A stretch of DNA of 64,000 bases from Blastocladiella emersonii ATCC 22665. Its lineage: Eukaryota > Blastocladiomycota > Blastocladiomycetes > Blastocladiales > Blastocladiaceae. The stretch spans positions 2,578,355 through 2,642,354 of the forward strand of contig JANHCV010000003.1 in the NCBI GenBank assembly GCA_025594325.1, in the 5' to 3' direction. The position numbers and the translations under genes are program-made. Shown piece by piece: positions 10,168-21,845 of this stretch. The notes under the pieces were generated by a model. That model ran no database searches and was not told the origin of the DNA. It saw only the letters and a program-made list of their open reading frames with translations. Each line of letters starts with the position of its first letter. Within the stretch, counting starts at the first letter, position 1.

Positions 10168-13100
10168 CTACGCGACGTACACGCGCGCCTGCGCAATCAC
10201 CCGGTGCCCGGTGAGGTCGACGAGCCCCGGGAACACGGTCCACGCGACCTCGGCCGTCGCCGCGCCGCTACCACCGCCCTTCGCGCCGCCGCCCTTCATC
10301 CCCGTAGTGTCGTGGACGCTGGGCCCGCCGACGACGATCATGAGCGCGTCGCGCACGGGACACCCAGCCTGCGGGACGACGAGCGCCGCGTACGCGCGCG
10401 CCGCCTTGATCCGGTACCACCGCACCGCCTGCGTCCACAGAAACTCGTCCCAGTCGATGCCGCCGCTCGCGAACGCCGCAGGGAACACGCGGGACAGGTC
10501 TTGCCGGAACTGCGCCGCGCCGACGCGCGCGACGAGCGCGAGCGCCGCAACCGGGTCGTCGCGTGCGTACTGCTGCGGCGGGTGGCCGCCCAGCGCGCCG
10601 GGTGCGAGCGCGGGCGAGGAGGAGGCGGCCGCCACCGCGTGCATCCCGGCGGGCCGCATCACGTCGCGCGCGCGCACGTCCCTTGCGACCGCGGCGATAT
10701 CGGCAAACAGGTGCGCGAGGTGTTTCGGCTTGGGCGCGGCGCGGCTTCCGTCGCGACTCACGACAAACAGCGCCGGGTGGACCACCGCGTCGAGGAACTT
10801 GCGCAGCAGGCCCGTCAGCTGGTGCAGGACCTGCGCGCGGTGCCGGCGCGCCGACGCGAGCCCGTCGACGGCGTGCAGCGACGCCGAGGCCATGACCGGG
10901 GACGCCGTTGGGTCGGTCGGGGTGAGCGGTTCCGGGGCGGCTGTCGACGAGTTGGAGACCGCAACGGCGTGCGCGGCGACCGTGCTCAGGTCCACGAACA
11001 TGGCGTACCAGTCGTCGAGCACGCCCGCGAGCGCGACCTCGGGGTCCGCGTCCGGCGACGAGTACGACGGGAACACGGACGCGAGGTCGTCCTCCTCGTT
11101 CGTCGCCATTGCGTGGTTTGCCGTGTGCGCGGGCGCGGGGTGATGGTGCTTGCGCCGCGCGGCCGTGGCCGTGGGCCGCAGCCCGAACGACGACAGCGTG
11201 ACCGAGCAGCCCGCGAGATCGAGCGGCGCGGGTTTCGGGCGCCGCTGCGACCCGGCGCGCGTCAGCGACAGCGCGAGCGACGCGACGGGCGTGGTTGAGC
11301 CGTACTCGTGGTGTTGATGAGCAGGCACGTCGCGCTGCGTGCGGCTCGTGGTCGCAGCAGCTGCGGCGGCGGCAGCCCGGTACTTGCTCCCCGACAGCGA
11401 CCGGCGGAGCCCGTGCACGGCGCCGGCGACGACGCGCAGCGCGCCCGAGGACTCGGTGCTCGCCCGCGGCATCGTCGCCGGAGTCACGAGCGCGGGGGCG
11501 GCGACGCGCGTGTCGAGCGACAGGGACACCTCGCTCTCGCGCAGCGCGGCCGGGACCAGGTACATGCTCTCCTCGGACCCGGGCGGGATCAGCAGCGAGT
11601 CGTGCGACGGGCGCTTGCGCGCCTTGGCCGCACCAAGCTCGCGCGCGGGCTCGAGGGCGTCGAGGTGCGGGCGCGGGGACATGTTGCCGTCGCCGGCGCG
11701 CAGCGACGCGTCTGACGGTGCCACGACGCCGTGGATCGGGAGCGAAAGGGCGCTCCCGCTGGCGAGCCGCTCGCGCGAAATGGACGCGACCTCGGCGCCG
11801 CCGTCCTCGTGGTCGTTCATGGGCAGCGTGTGCTGGCCGAGGGCCGCGGCGGCCGACGATGAGGCCGACGGCGTGCTGCGGAAGCTGATGGCGTACTGCG
11901 GGGCGGCCGTCGTCGTGGACGCGGTCGCGAGCGAGGCGGTCGCCGAGTCTGTCTTCTTGCCGTGACGTACCGCGGGCGACACGTCGGCCGCGCGCGCGTG
12001 CTTCGACGGCGCCATCAGGCTGCTGCCGTCGTTGGACCACGACGTGACCCAGGGGCTCGCGGGCGCGGTCCCGTTGACGGGCGTGTCGCACGGTGTCGCC
12101 GCCGAGTCGCAGGAGGCCGTCGAAGAGGAGGCAAAGTAGAGGCCCTTGCCCGGCAGCAGCGTGCCGCTGGTCCCCGTGCCCGTGCTGCTGGTCGGGCTCG
12201 CGGTCATGGCGCGGTGCGTAGTGCGGCGCGCAACGTCGGGCGACGCAGCAGCGGCGGTGGTGGCGAGGAGCGGGCCAAGCGACGCGTCGCTGGTGGCGCC
12301 GTCGCGGACCGTGTACAGGTGGGCGACGGAGCCGGGCGAAGCGGGCGAGCCAGCACGAATGATGGCCGAGGTGGCGGCGAGTGGCGACGGGACCGGGGTC
12401 TCGCACGGACCGGCCCAGCCGGAGGGCGCGCTGGCGCCGGTCGGCGAGGTGCGGGCGAAGGTGGAGCCCGGAGCGAGGACGAGGTGGTCGCGGGACGGCA
12501 CCTTGCGCGCGCGGCCGACCATCTCCTGGCGGCGGTCGTAGCGGCGCTTGCGGTTGCGACGGCGGCGGAGCAGGAGGAGGGCGGCGATGCACAGGGCGAG
12601 CAGGGCGAGGGCGCCGAGGACGGGGCCGACAATGAGCCAGGTGCGCGAGGCGGTCAAGTCCGAGGACGAGTCGTCGTCGGGGACGCTAGCACCCGTGGTC
12701 GCGGCGGTGCCCGCGCCCGTCGGGCTCGCAGGCGAGGAGCCGTTCTTGCCGCTGCCGGCGGCCGAGGCGACGGTGACGCGGCCGGTGCAGGCGATGGGGC
12801 CGACGATGCTCGAGTCGGGGCGGTTGAGGGTGACGCAGGCGGCGGGGTTGTCGTTGAAGCAGCCAATGACGGCGCCGGTGCGCGGGTCGGCGTCGGCGGC
12901 GGCGACGACCTCGTTGATACGCAGGCCTGATGGATGGCGCGGAGTAAGTCTCGATGACCATGCCACACGATCAAGCGGATGATGAGTACAGTACCAGCAG
13001 GAAGGCCCTGGAAGGCGGCGTCGCCGGGCGGGCCCGAGCAGCCGGGGTCGCAGGCGCTGACCGAAGCGCCGAGGGCGGCGGTACCGCGGGCGCGCACGTC

Positions 13101-13433
13101 GTCGACGAGGTCCGAGTGGATGACGAGGGTGCCCGAGGAACAGAGCAGGGCCACGTCCCGCAGCGGGGCGTTGTCCTTGCCGACGGTGGTGAAGGGGTAG
13201 ACGACGCAGCCGCGGATCGGGGCGGGGGCGCGCGGGTTGATGATCAGGTTGTCGATGGCGGTGCGGACGCCGGCGGGCAGGCGCAGCCAGTTGGCGGACG
13301 AGCGCCAGGCGGCGGCGTTGTGGGTCGGGCGGTACGACGGCATGGCGGCGCACGCGCCGAGCGGGAAGACGACGTCGGCGCCGGCGGGGGCGGCGGTCGC
13401 GGACGCGCGGGTCGACGAGGCGGTCGCGCTCAT
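10168..13433 (-). CDS. Single-pass membrane protein with a long cytosolic tail, unknown function
   Basis: Two exons, 13433-12995 and 12926-10168, give 1065 residues. The 68-nt intron starts GTACTG and ends TCAG. An in-frame ATG at 13556 would add 41 residues. An N-terminal region of about 220 residues contains several cysteines (GCVVYPF, CDPGCSG, GCFNDNPAACVTLN) and is followed by one strong helix (WLIVGPVLGALALLALCIAALLLL) and the stop-transfer RRRRNRKRR. The remaining roughly 750 residues are mostly low complexity, ending in a better-ordered 300-residue domain (from LDDWYAMFVDLSTVAAHAV to VIAQARVYVA). The layout suggests a receptor-like surface protein with the tail inside. No clear signal peptide is seen at either start. 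I do not recognise the family. It lies between the two pairs of kinase genes. Confidence 0.72.
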
Positions 13434-14744
13434 GGCGGCAATGAGTGTGCGGTGCAGATGCAAGGGACGGCCGCGGCGGGAGAGCGATGGCTGGAGAGCA
13501 AGAGCGAGAACTCTATCGAGTCGAGATGGCGTCGCCGTCGAGTCGCCGCTGCTCACGAGTGGGTGGGCGCAGCGGCGAGGTGGGCGCGGGAAGCTGCCCG
13601 GCAGAGCAGGTCGGCGGGCAGAGGGCGATCGCAGCGGCCGAAGCAGCGAGGCAGCGGGTGGCGGTCGAGCAGAGCGGAGAGGAGGTCGGGACGGGACGGC
13701 ACGCGCGTCGCTGCAGGGACGGACAGTCTAGGGCGGCGCGGCGAGTGCAGCGACTCTACTCCATGTACATGTGCGAATCCACGATCAACGGGAGCGGGCG
13801 ACGTCGGCCGGGTGGCAACCGAAAACTCAAACGGCTACACCGCACACGTGACGCGATGGCAGGGCTCGACATGGCAGCTGCCACACCGCAGGCACACCCC
13901 ATTGCCGCTCGGAGGGGCGCAGAGGTTCACCGCGACGATGAGGTCGATCACTGACACGGCGAGGCACGCGCTCTTGCACATGCGCCGTGGTGGCCGTGTC
14001 TGCGCCGCCGTATCGCATCGGGGAGCGAGTCGGTGAGCAGGCGAGCCGGGCGTGCATGTGCCTTGAGCGAGAAAAGAGAAGAGGGAAATTGGGCGTGGCC
14101 TTGCGGGCAGCGAGCAGTGGCGACCGCGATAAGGGGGGCAACGGGGGCGGCGGCAGCGGCGCGGTCGGCCGATCAGATCGCGGCGTGGCGCCGAACGCCC
14201 GATCGCGGCCGGCGCGTCGGCGGGTTGCCTCGCGCTGTGCGCCGCGGCCTCGCGCTCGACACGGCCACCCGCCCGGGCCGACCAGCTCCGCTCACATGGG
14301 CCAAATGAGTGGCGGGTCCGCGCTGCTCCCGCGCTCGCGCGCGCGTCCGGCCGGCTGCCTGGGGGCCGGGCAAGGCGGCGCCCTCCAGGGCGCCCTCCCC
14401 TGAGCGTGCCAGGAAGCCCCAAACCGATGATTCGGCCCTCGGTGCGCGACGCGACTGCAGTCGCATTGCAGTCGCATTCCTTCCCACGCACCAGGTCGAT
14501 CCGCGGCGATCGGGCGCGCCCGCCGCTCGCCTGTCAGTGCAGCACGGCGAGTGGTGCGGACAGGAAGGCGACGGAACGGACAGCGCAGCTCGAGGCGCTG
14601 CCGAATCCGTGCGCTCCGCTGCCCCAACCCACCCCCCACCGATACGCGACGCACTTCTTTCGCAACTTGCTGCAACTTGCTCTCGGCGCGGGCGCCGTTC
14701 TCCACCTGCCCGCCGTCGCCGCCCCCGCGGCCTCCCGCCCCGCC
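13434..14744. promoter_or_regulatory. Divergent intergenic region between the membrane protein gene and kinase C
   Basis: About 1.3 kb separates the two divergent starts, making it the longest gene-free stretch in the left half. It is GC-rich, with a purine-rich part near 13560-13720. The kinase C reading frame stays open back to an ATG at 14406, so its right part could be coding. No other feature is recognisable. Confidence 0.4.
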
Positions 14745-17700
14745 ATGCCGTCCCCACCGCGGCTGCCGCTGCCGCTGGCCCGCGCGAGCACCCACTCGTC
14801 GTCTTCCCCGCCACCACCGCGCCCGTGCCGCCACCCCCTCGACCGCTGCTGGTGCCCCGGACCCGGCCGCCGCAGCAGCAGCACTGCGTCGCGCTCGCGC
14901 TCGCGCTCCCGCATCCGCGTCGACGCCGCTGCCGTCGCAACCACCGCCCCGCCCGCCGGCACCCACTTTATCGCTGTCGGCGGCAGCACCGGCAGCACCG
15001 GCAGTAGCCATCGGGACCATACTCGCCCGACTGGTCCAATCCAGCGGCCCGCGCGACGATCCTCCTCCGATGGCGACTGCAGCGGCAGCAGCAAGGGCGC
15101 CGCCGTGAGCCCGCGCCGGCTGCGCGTCCTCCGCCTCGCCTCGCTGTACGGGCCCGCGCTGCTGGTCCTCCTCATCGCCGCCGCCGCCACCATCCTCGCC
15201 CACCGCTCCGTGCGCTACGTCGAGTGGAAGAAGTTTGTCTCGGCCGTCGGCACCCGCTGCTCGATCCAGGCCAGCAAGTTCGAGTCCGAGCTCAACGGCC
15301 GCCTGCTGACCCCGACCCGCGCCATGGCCGCCTTCGTCGCCGGCCGCGCCGCACCCGTCGGCGACGACGTCCTCGCCCGCCTGTGCAGGGCCACCAACTT
15401 CTCCTCGCTCAACCGCGCCCTCGTCGCCGAGCGCGTGCCCGACGCTGACCGCGCCGCCTGGGAGCAGCGCACCGGCATCACCATCAAGGAAATCGACCTC
15501 TTTGGCGACCCGCAGTCGGGCGTCCGCGTCTCGCAGTTCCGCCCGCGCCCGCCCGGCAGCCGGCCCGAGTACTGGCCGGGCATCGCCACCGCGCCCAAGA
15601 ACACGTCGATCCTCGGCCTCGACGTCAACGATGGCGTCCGCGCCCCCGCCTTCCTCGCCGCCGCCTACCGCACCAGCGCCGACGGCGCCCTGTCCAACGC
15701 CTTCCCGCTCGTCGCCGCCGCCACCGAGCCCGACGATCCCGCCGGGTCCTACTCGTATGGCATCGTCTACTACGCGCCGAGCTTCGACGTGCCCACCAAC
15801 GCGTCGGGCACCCCCGGCAATACCACCTACGTCGTGTCGCTCGCTTTCAACCTGCGCCGCTTCATGGACACGGCCATCTGCCCGCCCTCGGTCGCCAGCT
15901 ACATGCGCTACACGCTCTACGTCAACAACACGGTCGCCTACGTGTCGCCGTCGTTCCCGACCGACGGCGCCCCCACGGGGCTCGCCGTCCGCCGCAGACT
16001 CACCCTCGGCGGCCAGCCCATCATGCTCCTGTGCCAGCCCACGGCGCCCTCGGCCGCGCTCTACCTCACCATGTGGCAGATCTACGCCCCCATCATCGCC
16101 GCCGTCGCCGGCGCCCTCCTCACCTTCACCGTCTACCGCCTCACGCGCCGCTTCCAGTGGTCGCGCAAGGTTCGTTTCCTCTTGTGTGGCTACTGCTGCC
16201 ATGACACTCGCTAAACCAAGACTTGTGTGTAGGTCGAGGACCTCCTCGGCAGCTGGCGCAGCTACTCGCAGGCCGTCATCCAGGCCAACCCAAACGGCAT
16301 GATCCTCGTCGACCACGCCGGCATGGTCACGGGCGTGAACGAGCCGCTCATGATGCTCGCCGGACACAACTGCACGTCGATCCAGTCCGTGTTCCAGATC
16401 ACGGACCTGCTCAAGCTCATCCCGCCCCCGGACGGCGACCGCCGTCACCGTGAGCGTGAGCATGAGCGGAACCAGGCCGCCGCCGACGACCACGACCACC
16501 GTGACGGCACTTGCGAAACGGACGCCCTGCTCGGCTCGCCGCCCCGCCCGCCCCGCAGCCGGTCCCAACACCACTACCGCCACGCGAACACGGACGCGCA
16601 CCACCGGCGCCGCCGCCGCCAGTCGCCGTCGCCCGAGTGGACCCGCAACCCGCGCGTGCACCAGCAGCTGCTCCTCGCGCCGGGCCGCCGCGAGGCCCAG
16701 CTCCTCGGCCCGCACGGCGCCCTCACCGACGTGGTCGTGAGCGTGTCGGAGCCGACGGACGACCCGGAGGTCAGCCAGGTGCTCGTGCTCACGGACCTGA
16801 CGGAGCAGCGCGCGCGCGACCGCCAGCTCAACGAGCTCCTCGAGGAGACCAAGTCGCTCAACCAGCGCCAGCGCCGCCTGCTGCTGTTCCTCGCACACGA
16901 GCTGCGCAACCCCGTCTACGTGATCCAGGGCACCATGCAGGCCGTCGAGTCCGACGTCGACCGGTCCGCGGTCCTCGCCGCCGCCGAGCACATGCGCGCG
17001 CTCCTCGAGGGCGTCGTCGAGTACATGGGCGCGGCCGACGGCAACGACGGTGACGCGGCCGAGGTCAGCGAGTCGGCCGAGGGTGGGTGGTACCACGTCG
17101 ACGTCGCGGCCGAGAGCCTGCACGACCTGCCCGCGTGTCCACTCGCTGCGCCACCACCCGCGGCCGCAACATCGCCCGCCTGCGTGTGCGTGTCGCCCCT
17201 TACGCGGCGCGCGCTCGCCAAGATCGCCGTCGTCGGGCGCACGATCCCGGGCACCGCGGCCAACGGGTGGAGCGTGCTCGACTCCCCGCCGCCGGCACGC
17301 GCCGAGGTCCGCCTGTGGCTCCCGCCGACGCTCGCGCCGCACGAGGTCAAGGCGCTGACCACGCGGTTCGACTGGTCAGTCCCTGGCCAGGGCGCCGAGT
17401 TCCGCCTCCTCGGGCTGCAGGTCGCGGCGCTCCGCCGACTCGTCGAGCGCGCCGGCGGCAGCGTCAGCGTGGCCCGGTGCGCGCCGTCCGAGCCGGGCTC
17501 CGGGTACGTGCTCGCGGTATGCGTCCCCGTCCGCGCGTGCCCCGCGCCGCCCGGCGCCCCGTGCCCGCTGCAGTCCATCAAGCCGCCAGCGCCGACGCGC
17601 GATGCGTGGCCAGCAACCGCACCGACGTCGCCCGTGCCCTCGCGGCCGCCATCGGGTGGCTGTTCACCGCCCGCCACGACCGCCGCCGCCGTGTCGTCCG

Positions 17701-18359
17701 CGCTTCCGGTTCCCGCGGATCCGCCAGAAACGAGGCCCGCGGCCGCTGTATCAGCAGACTTGCTCCCGCCGCCGCCGCCACCGCCTGACCCGGCCGCGCG
17801 GGCGCCCAGCCCTGTAGCGCAGTGCGCTTCGCCTCCAGCCGCTGCCGCGCACGATACCACGTCGCCCGATGCCGCTGCCGCTGCCGCTGCTGCGCCCGGC
17901 GCACCACCACCGCCGCAGGAACGCACGGCCGTCCTCGTGGTCGAGGACAACGAGCTCGTGCAGCGGATCACGGTGGCGACGCTGCGGCGCGCGGGGCACG
18001 TCGTGCACACGGCGGCCAACGGGCAGGAGGCGCTCGACGCGCTGCTGACGCCCGGCTCGCCCGCGCGCGCGGCCGTCGGCGTGGTCCTCATGGACCTGAT
18101 GATGCCCGTGCTCGACGGGGTCGAGGCGACGCGGCGGTTGCGCGCCACCGACGACGCGCATGTCGCGTCGCTGCCCGTGATCGCCATCACGGCGAACGTG
18201 CTGCGTGAGGAGCTCGTGCGGTGCTACCGCGCCGGGTTCACGGGGTTCATGGCGAAACCCGTGCCGAAGCCGCGGCTGCTCGGCGCCGTGGCCGCGGCGC
18301 TCGCGGGCACCGCGGCCGGCGGCGGGTACGAGTGGCCCGACGACCTGCTCGACTCGTGA
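14745..18359 (+). CDS. Hybrid histidine kinase paralogue C (CHASE-PAS-HisKA-degenerate ATPase-receiver)
   Basis: Two exons, 14745-16169 and 16233-18359, give 1183 residues. Using the upstream in-frame ATG at 14406 gives 1296, close to paralogue B. The intron (GTTCGT to GTGTAG, 63 nt) interrupts the gene just after the second membrane helix. Order: Ser/Pro/Arg-rich N-terminus, helix (about 132-154), CHASE-type sensor with PATRAMAAF-like and DADRAAWEQRTG blocks, second helix (about 457-477), PAS (NPNGMILVDHAG), TDLTEQ linker, H-box with His near 697, degenerate ATPase-like domain (FDWSVPGQGAEFRLLGLQ), long Pro/Ala linker, and an intact receiver (VVEDN; LMDLMMPVLDG; MAKPV) at about 1042-1183. 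The ATP-binding N, G1 and G2 boxes are not visible, as in the sister genes. Kinase D follows on the same strand 373 bp downstream. Confidence 0.87.
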
Positions 18360-18732
18360 ACACACATACATGTAAAGACAGACACACGTCAATCAACAGG
18401 GCAACCGTTCTTCTCCCGCTTCCGCGAGCGCCAGGCCCGTATCGCGATGCCGCGGCGGCATCATGCTAGCTCCATGCCCCGGTTCGGCACCATCGGTCGC
18501 GATCGGGCGCCGTCCTGAGCGCCGTGCCGCGCGCGGGCGCAAAGGGCTTCCCAAAGTGATCGGCGCGCCAAAACGTGACGCCGGCGCCGGTTGACGCCAC
18601 GACTTGCGCCGCGAGAAGCGAAGCGCGGCAGGGGATCGCCGCAGGAAGCCTTCGCTTGTCGCCCTGCGCACACCGCGCCCATCGCAACCCGCCCTGCCCA
18701 TGTAACCTGCCGTGTCCCAACTCGCCGCAACG
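18360..18732. promoter_or_regulatory. Gap between kinase C and kinase D
   Basis: A 373-bp region between tandem genes. It must contain the 3' end of C and the promoter of D. It is GC-rich and no specific motif was recognised. Confidence 0.4.
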
Positions 18733-21494
18733 ATGCCGCCATGGGTCCGCCTCCCAACCGCCGCCGCGCGCGACGCGGCAGCAATCCACGAGCACGACGC
18801 GGCGGCCCGCGGCGGTTCGGACGCGACGCTCGTGTTCAGCAGCGATTCTGCCGCTGCTGCCCCCGGCCCTGCACCGCCACCGCCGCTAGCCAAGCGCACG
18901 CGCGTCCAGCGTGCCGCGCAGTGGGCCATCTTCGTGGTCCCGGCCGCCGTCGTCTGCCTCGCGATCGGTACGGGCGCGGCCCCTGCACCATGCGACGGGG
19001 CCCTTAGCCTAACAGCCGCGGCACGGTAGGGCTCGCCGTCTACACGCACCTTGAGATCCGCGCGACCGAGGTGCGCAATGTCGACCAGGTCTACACCTTC
19101 CGCTGCACGCAGCAGGCACAGCGGCTGCGCAACGACCTGCAGAGCCAGCTCGTCGACCCGAGCCTCTACTTTCGCACCTACGTCACCATGCTCGGCGCCG
19201 TGAACCAGTCCGCCGTGTCGAGTTTCGGGGATGAGGGCGGCATTTCGCCGTTCCTGCGCTTCGTCATCATGCAGCGCGTGCTCGACGCCGACCGTGCCGC
19301 GTGGGAGGCCGCCACGGGCACCGTCATCACCGTTCCCAACGCCATCAACACGTCGGGGGTCGGCAGCGCTGTCCGCCGCCCCGACAGCGCCGCAAGCGTG
19401 TACTGGCCCGTCCGCTACACGTGGCCGCGCAACGACACCATCGCCGGGATCGACGGCGCCTTCGGCTCGCGCGCTGTCGTGCTCAACCGCGCCATCGCGA
19501 CCGGCGAGTACCAGATCTCGGACGTGGTCCCGCTCGTCGCACCGCGCGTCTTCGCGGCACCCGGCATTGTCCTGTTCACCCCGCCCGTCGACCGCGCCAT
19601 CGACCGCACGACGTGGATCTCGTGGACCGGGTTCAACGTACGCTCTGGCTTGGTTTGGGATGTGCTCATGCGCCGCTCATCACGGCCCGACGCTGTAGAT
19701 TGTCCCGTACCTCGAGTCCACCATGACCCCGACCGCGCGCTCCTCACTGGTCCGCATGCGCGTCGCTATCAACGGCACCAGCGTGTACAGGAGCCCGGTC
19801 CCGCCCAACGACCCGCCCGACTTTGCCGCCTCGCACACGGAGCCCATCCTCCTCGGCGGTCAGACCTTCACGCTCGAGTGCGCGCCGTCGACCGCGCTCC
19901 GCGCCATCTTCGCGTCTGGGTGGGCCGCTGGCGCGCCGATCCTCGTTGTGGTCGGCGGACTCGCACTCGCTGCGCTCGTGCACCAGATCCTCAAGCGGCT
20001 TCAGCGCCTGCGAGCGGTACGTTCGTGACGGTGGTATCGTTCGATCGGACACTGACGCGCGCAACGTGAGGGGTGTAGACCGAGTCGCTCATCGGGTCAT
20101 GGAAGGGCTATACCGAGGCCATCATGCAGGCCACGCCCAACCCGATGATCATGCTCGACGCGCGCGGCGACATCTCGGTACCGTATCCCAGCACGACGCC
20201 CACTCACCTCGCAGCGCGGCTCTGACCGGTGCATGTGTAGGGCGTCAACGAACCGCTTCTCGCCCTGACCGGCCACACGCCCGGATCCGTGAGCCAGATC
20301 CGCGACCTGCGCGAAATGCTCCGCGTCGCCGAGCCGCGCTCGCCGCCCGCCTCGCGGCTTTTCGTGCGCCGCGGGAGCACCGATCCAGCTGACGAGGGTG
20401 TCGATGTGAGCGACGCGTTCTTGGCTGCCCAGCGCCGGGCGCGGGCGGCGAATGATGACGAGACCGACGACGATTACGACGAGGACGACGATGACGGCGA
20501 CGCGCAGACCCGCGCCCTGGTCACGCCCGGACGCCGCGAGGTGCACGTCCTCCGGCCCGCGCCGGGCGCCGACCCGATCGACGCCATGGCAACCGTCTCG
20601 CACGCGACGGGCAACTCGGTCGTCAACCAGGTCATTGTGATCACGGACCTGACCGAGCAGCGGCGGCGCGACCGACGGCTCGCGGAGCTCCTGCGCGAGA
20701 CGGAGCTGCTGACGGCGCAGCAGCGGCACCTGCTCCTCTACCTCGCGCACGAGCTGCGCAACCCCGTGTACGTGATCCAGGGCAACGTCGCCGCGGCGAA
20801 CGGTCAAGACGCGCCGCCCGTCGACCGCGAGGCCGTCATGACCGCCACCGAGCACATGTGCGCGCTACTCGACGGCGTCGTCGAGTATATCGAGGTCGGC
20901 GCCGGGCTGCCGCGGTGCACCAACTCGGGCGCCGCCATCGACGCGGCCGTCACGGCGGGATCCGCGCCGCCCGTCGCGCCGCCGCCGCTGCCGAGCGACC
21001 CGCTCCGCAAGCGCATGCACGTCGACCTGGCGCACGCGCTCGCTCTGCCCCCAGGGGTCGCCGTCACGGGGCTCGACCCGATTCACATGACGGCGGCCGC
21101 GCTGCGCGCGCTGTCCAAGCTTGACGATCTGACGCGCTCGGTCCCTGGCTCCTACCTCTCGTCCATTGCCGTCACGCCCGCGACTCCCGCTACCGGCGAC
21201 TGGCCGGGGCGGAGGCCGCCGCTTACCGTGACCGTGACCGCGACGCTTTCGATCGCGGTCCCCGACGACGCGCGCATCCAGTCCGTGACGGCGCAGCCAT
21301 TCAACTGGACCATCTCGGGGCTCGGCGACGCGTTCCACCTGCTCGGGCTCCGGCTCGCGATCCTCATGCGGCTCGCGGCGCTCGCTAAGGGCGGCGTCGG
21401 GGTGCGCGCCGCACAACGCCAGGCCGTCGTTACGGTGCCCGCGTGGCCGTGCGCGGCGCCGTGTCCGCGGGCGGGGCCGGCGACAGAGGCGTGA
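18733..21494 (+). CDS. Histidine kinase paralogue D without a receiver domain
   Basis: Five exons: 18733-18967, 19030-19637, 19699-20016, 20079-20180 and 20241-21494, giving 838 residues. Order: short N-terminus, helix (AIFVVPAAVVCLAIGLAV), CHASE-type sensor (LDADRAAWEAATG; YWPVRYTWPRNDT), second helix (APILVVVGGLALAALV), PAS (QATPNPMIMLDARRHL, then GVNEPLLALTGH), an Asp/Glu-rich loop, TDLTEQ, H-box (LAHELRNPVYVIQG) and the degenerate ATPase-like domain. It stops there; no receiver follows. The end of exon 4 is odd. By alignment with the sisters, 2 nt appear to be missing in the PAS core. The best-looking donor (GTACCG at 20176) would shift the frame, whereas GTATCC at 20181 keeps it, and I used that one. 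It has more introns than B and C, so the copies have diverged in structure. Confidence 0.8.
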
Positions 21495-21845
21495 CGGTGA
21501 CGCGCCCGAGGCGGAGGAGACACACATGTACATATAGGGACAGGACACGATACACCTGCACCTTCCTGCATCTCGCGCGCTTGTGCGTGCGGGCGAGAGT
21601 GGCGCAGCGCGTGCGCGCAAGCTCGCGCGTGACCCGTTTGATGTTCTGCAAAGCCACGGCATGTCTGTTTCCAGAACGGCTGCTTACGTCGAGTGGGCCG
21701 GCCAAGCCCCGTCCGCCGTCCTGCGCGAAACGAGGTCGCGGCCGCGTAGCCGGACCGCGGCCAGCGTCCATCGCGAGGCCGACCCTGCCCGCGCTCTCTC
21801 CGACCTTGATCAACACACACACGTATTGCACATGTAACCCTGCTG
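21495..21845. promoter_or_regulatory. Promoter region of the cysteine-rich membrane protein gene
   Basis: A 351-bp gap. It ends in an ACACAC run and a pyrimidine-rich stretch just before the ATG at 21846. No specific site was recognised. Confidence 0.35.

Noticed and set aside
14292-17342. A 1016-codon minus-strand open frame across kinase paralogue C
   Set aside because: It lies antisense to a gene with clear domains. Its composition (Gly/Arg/Glu-rich, no domains) is what GC-rich third positions produce. Similar antisense frames occur at 75-1997, 39419-40777, 52456-54348 and 55846-57462.
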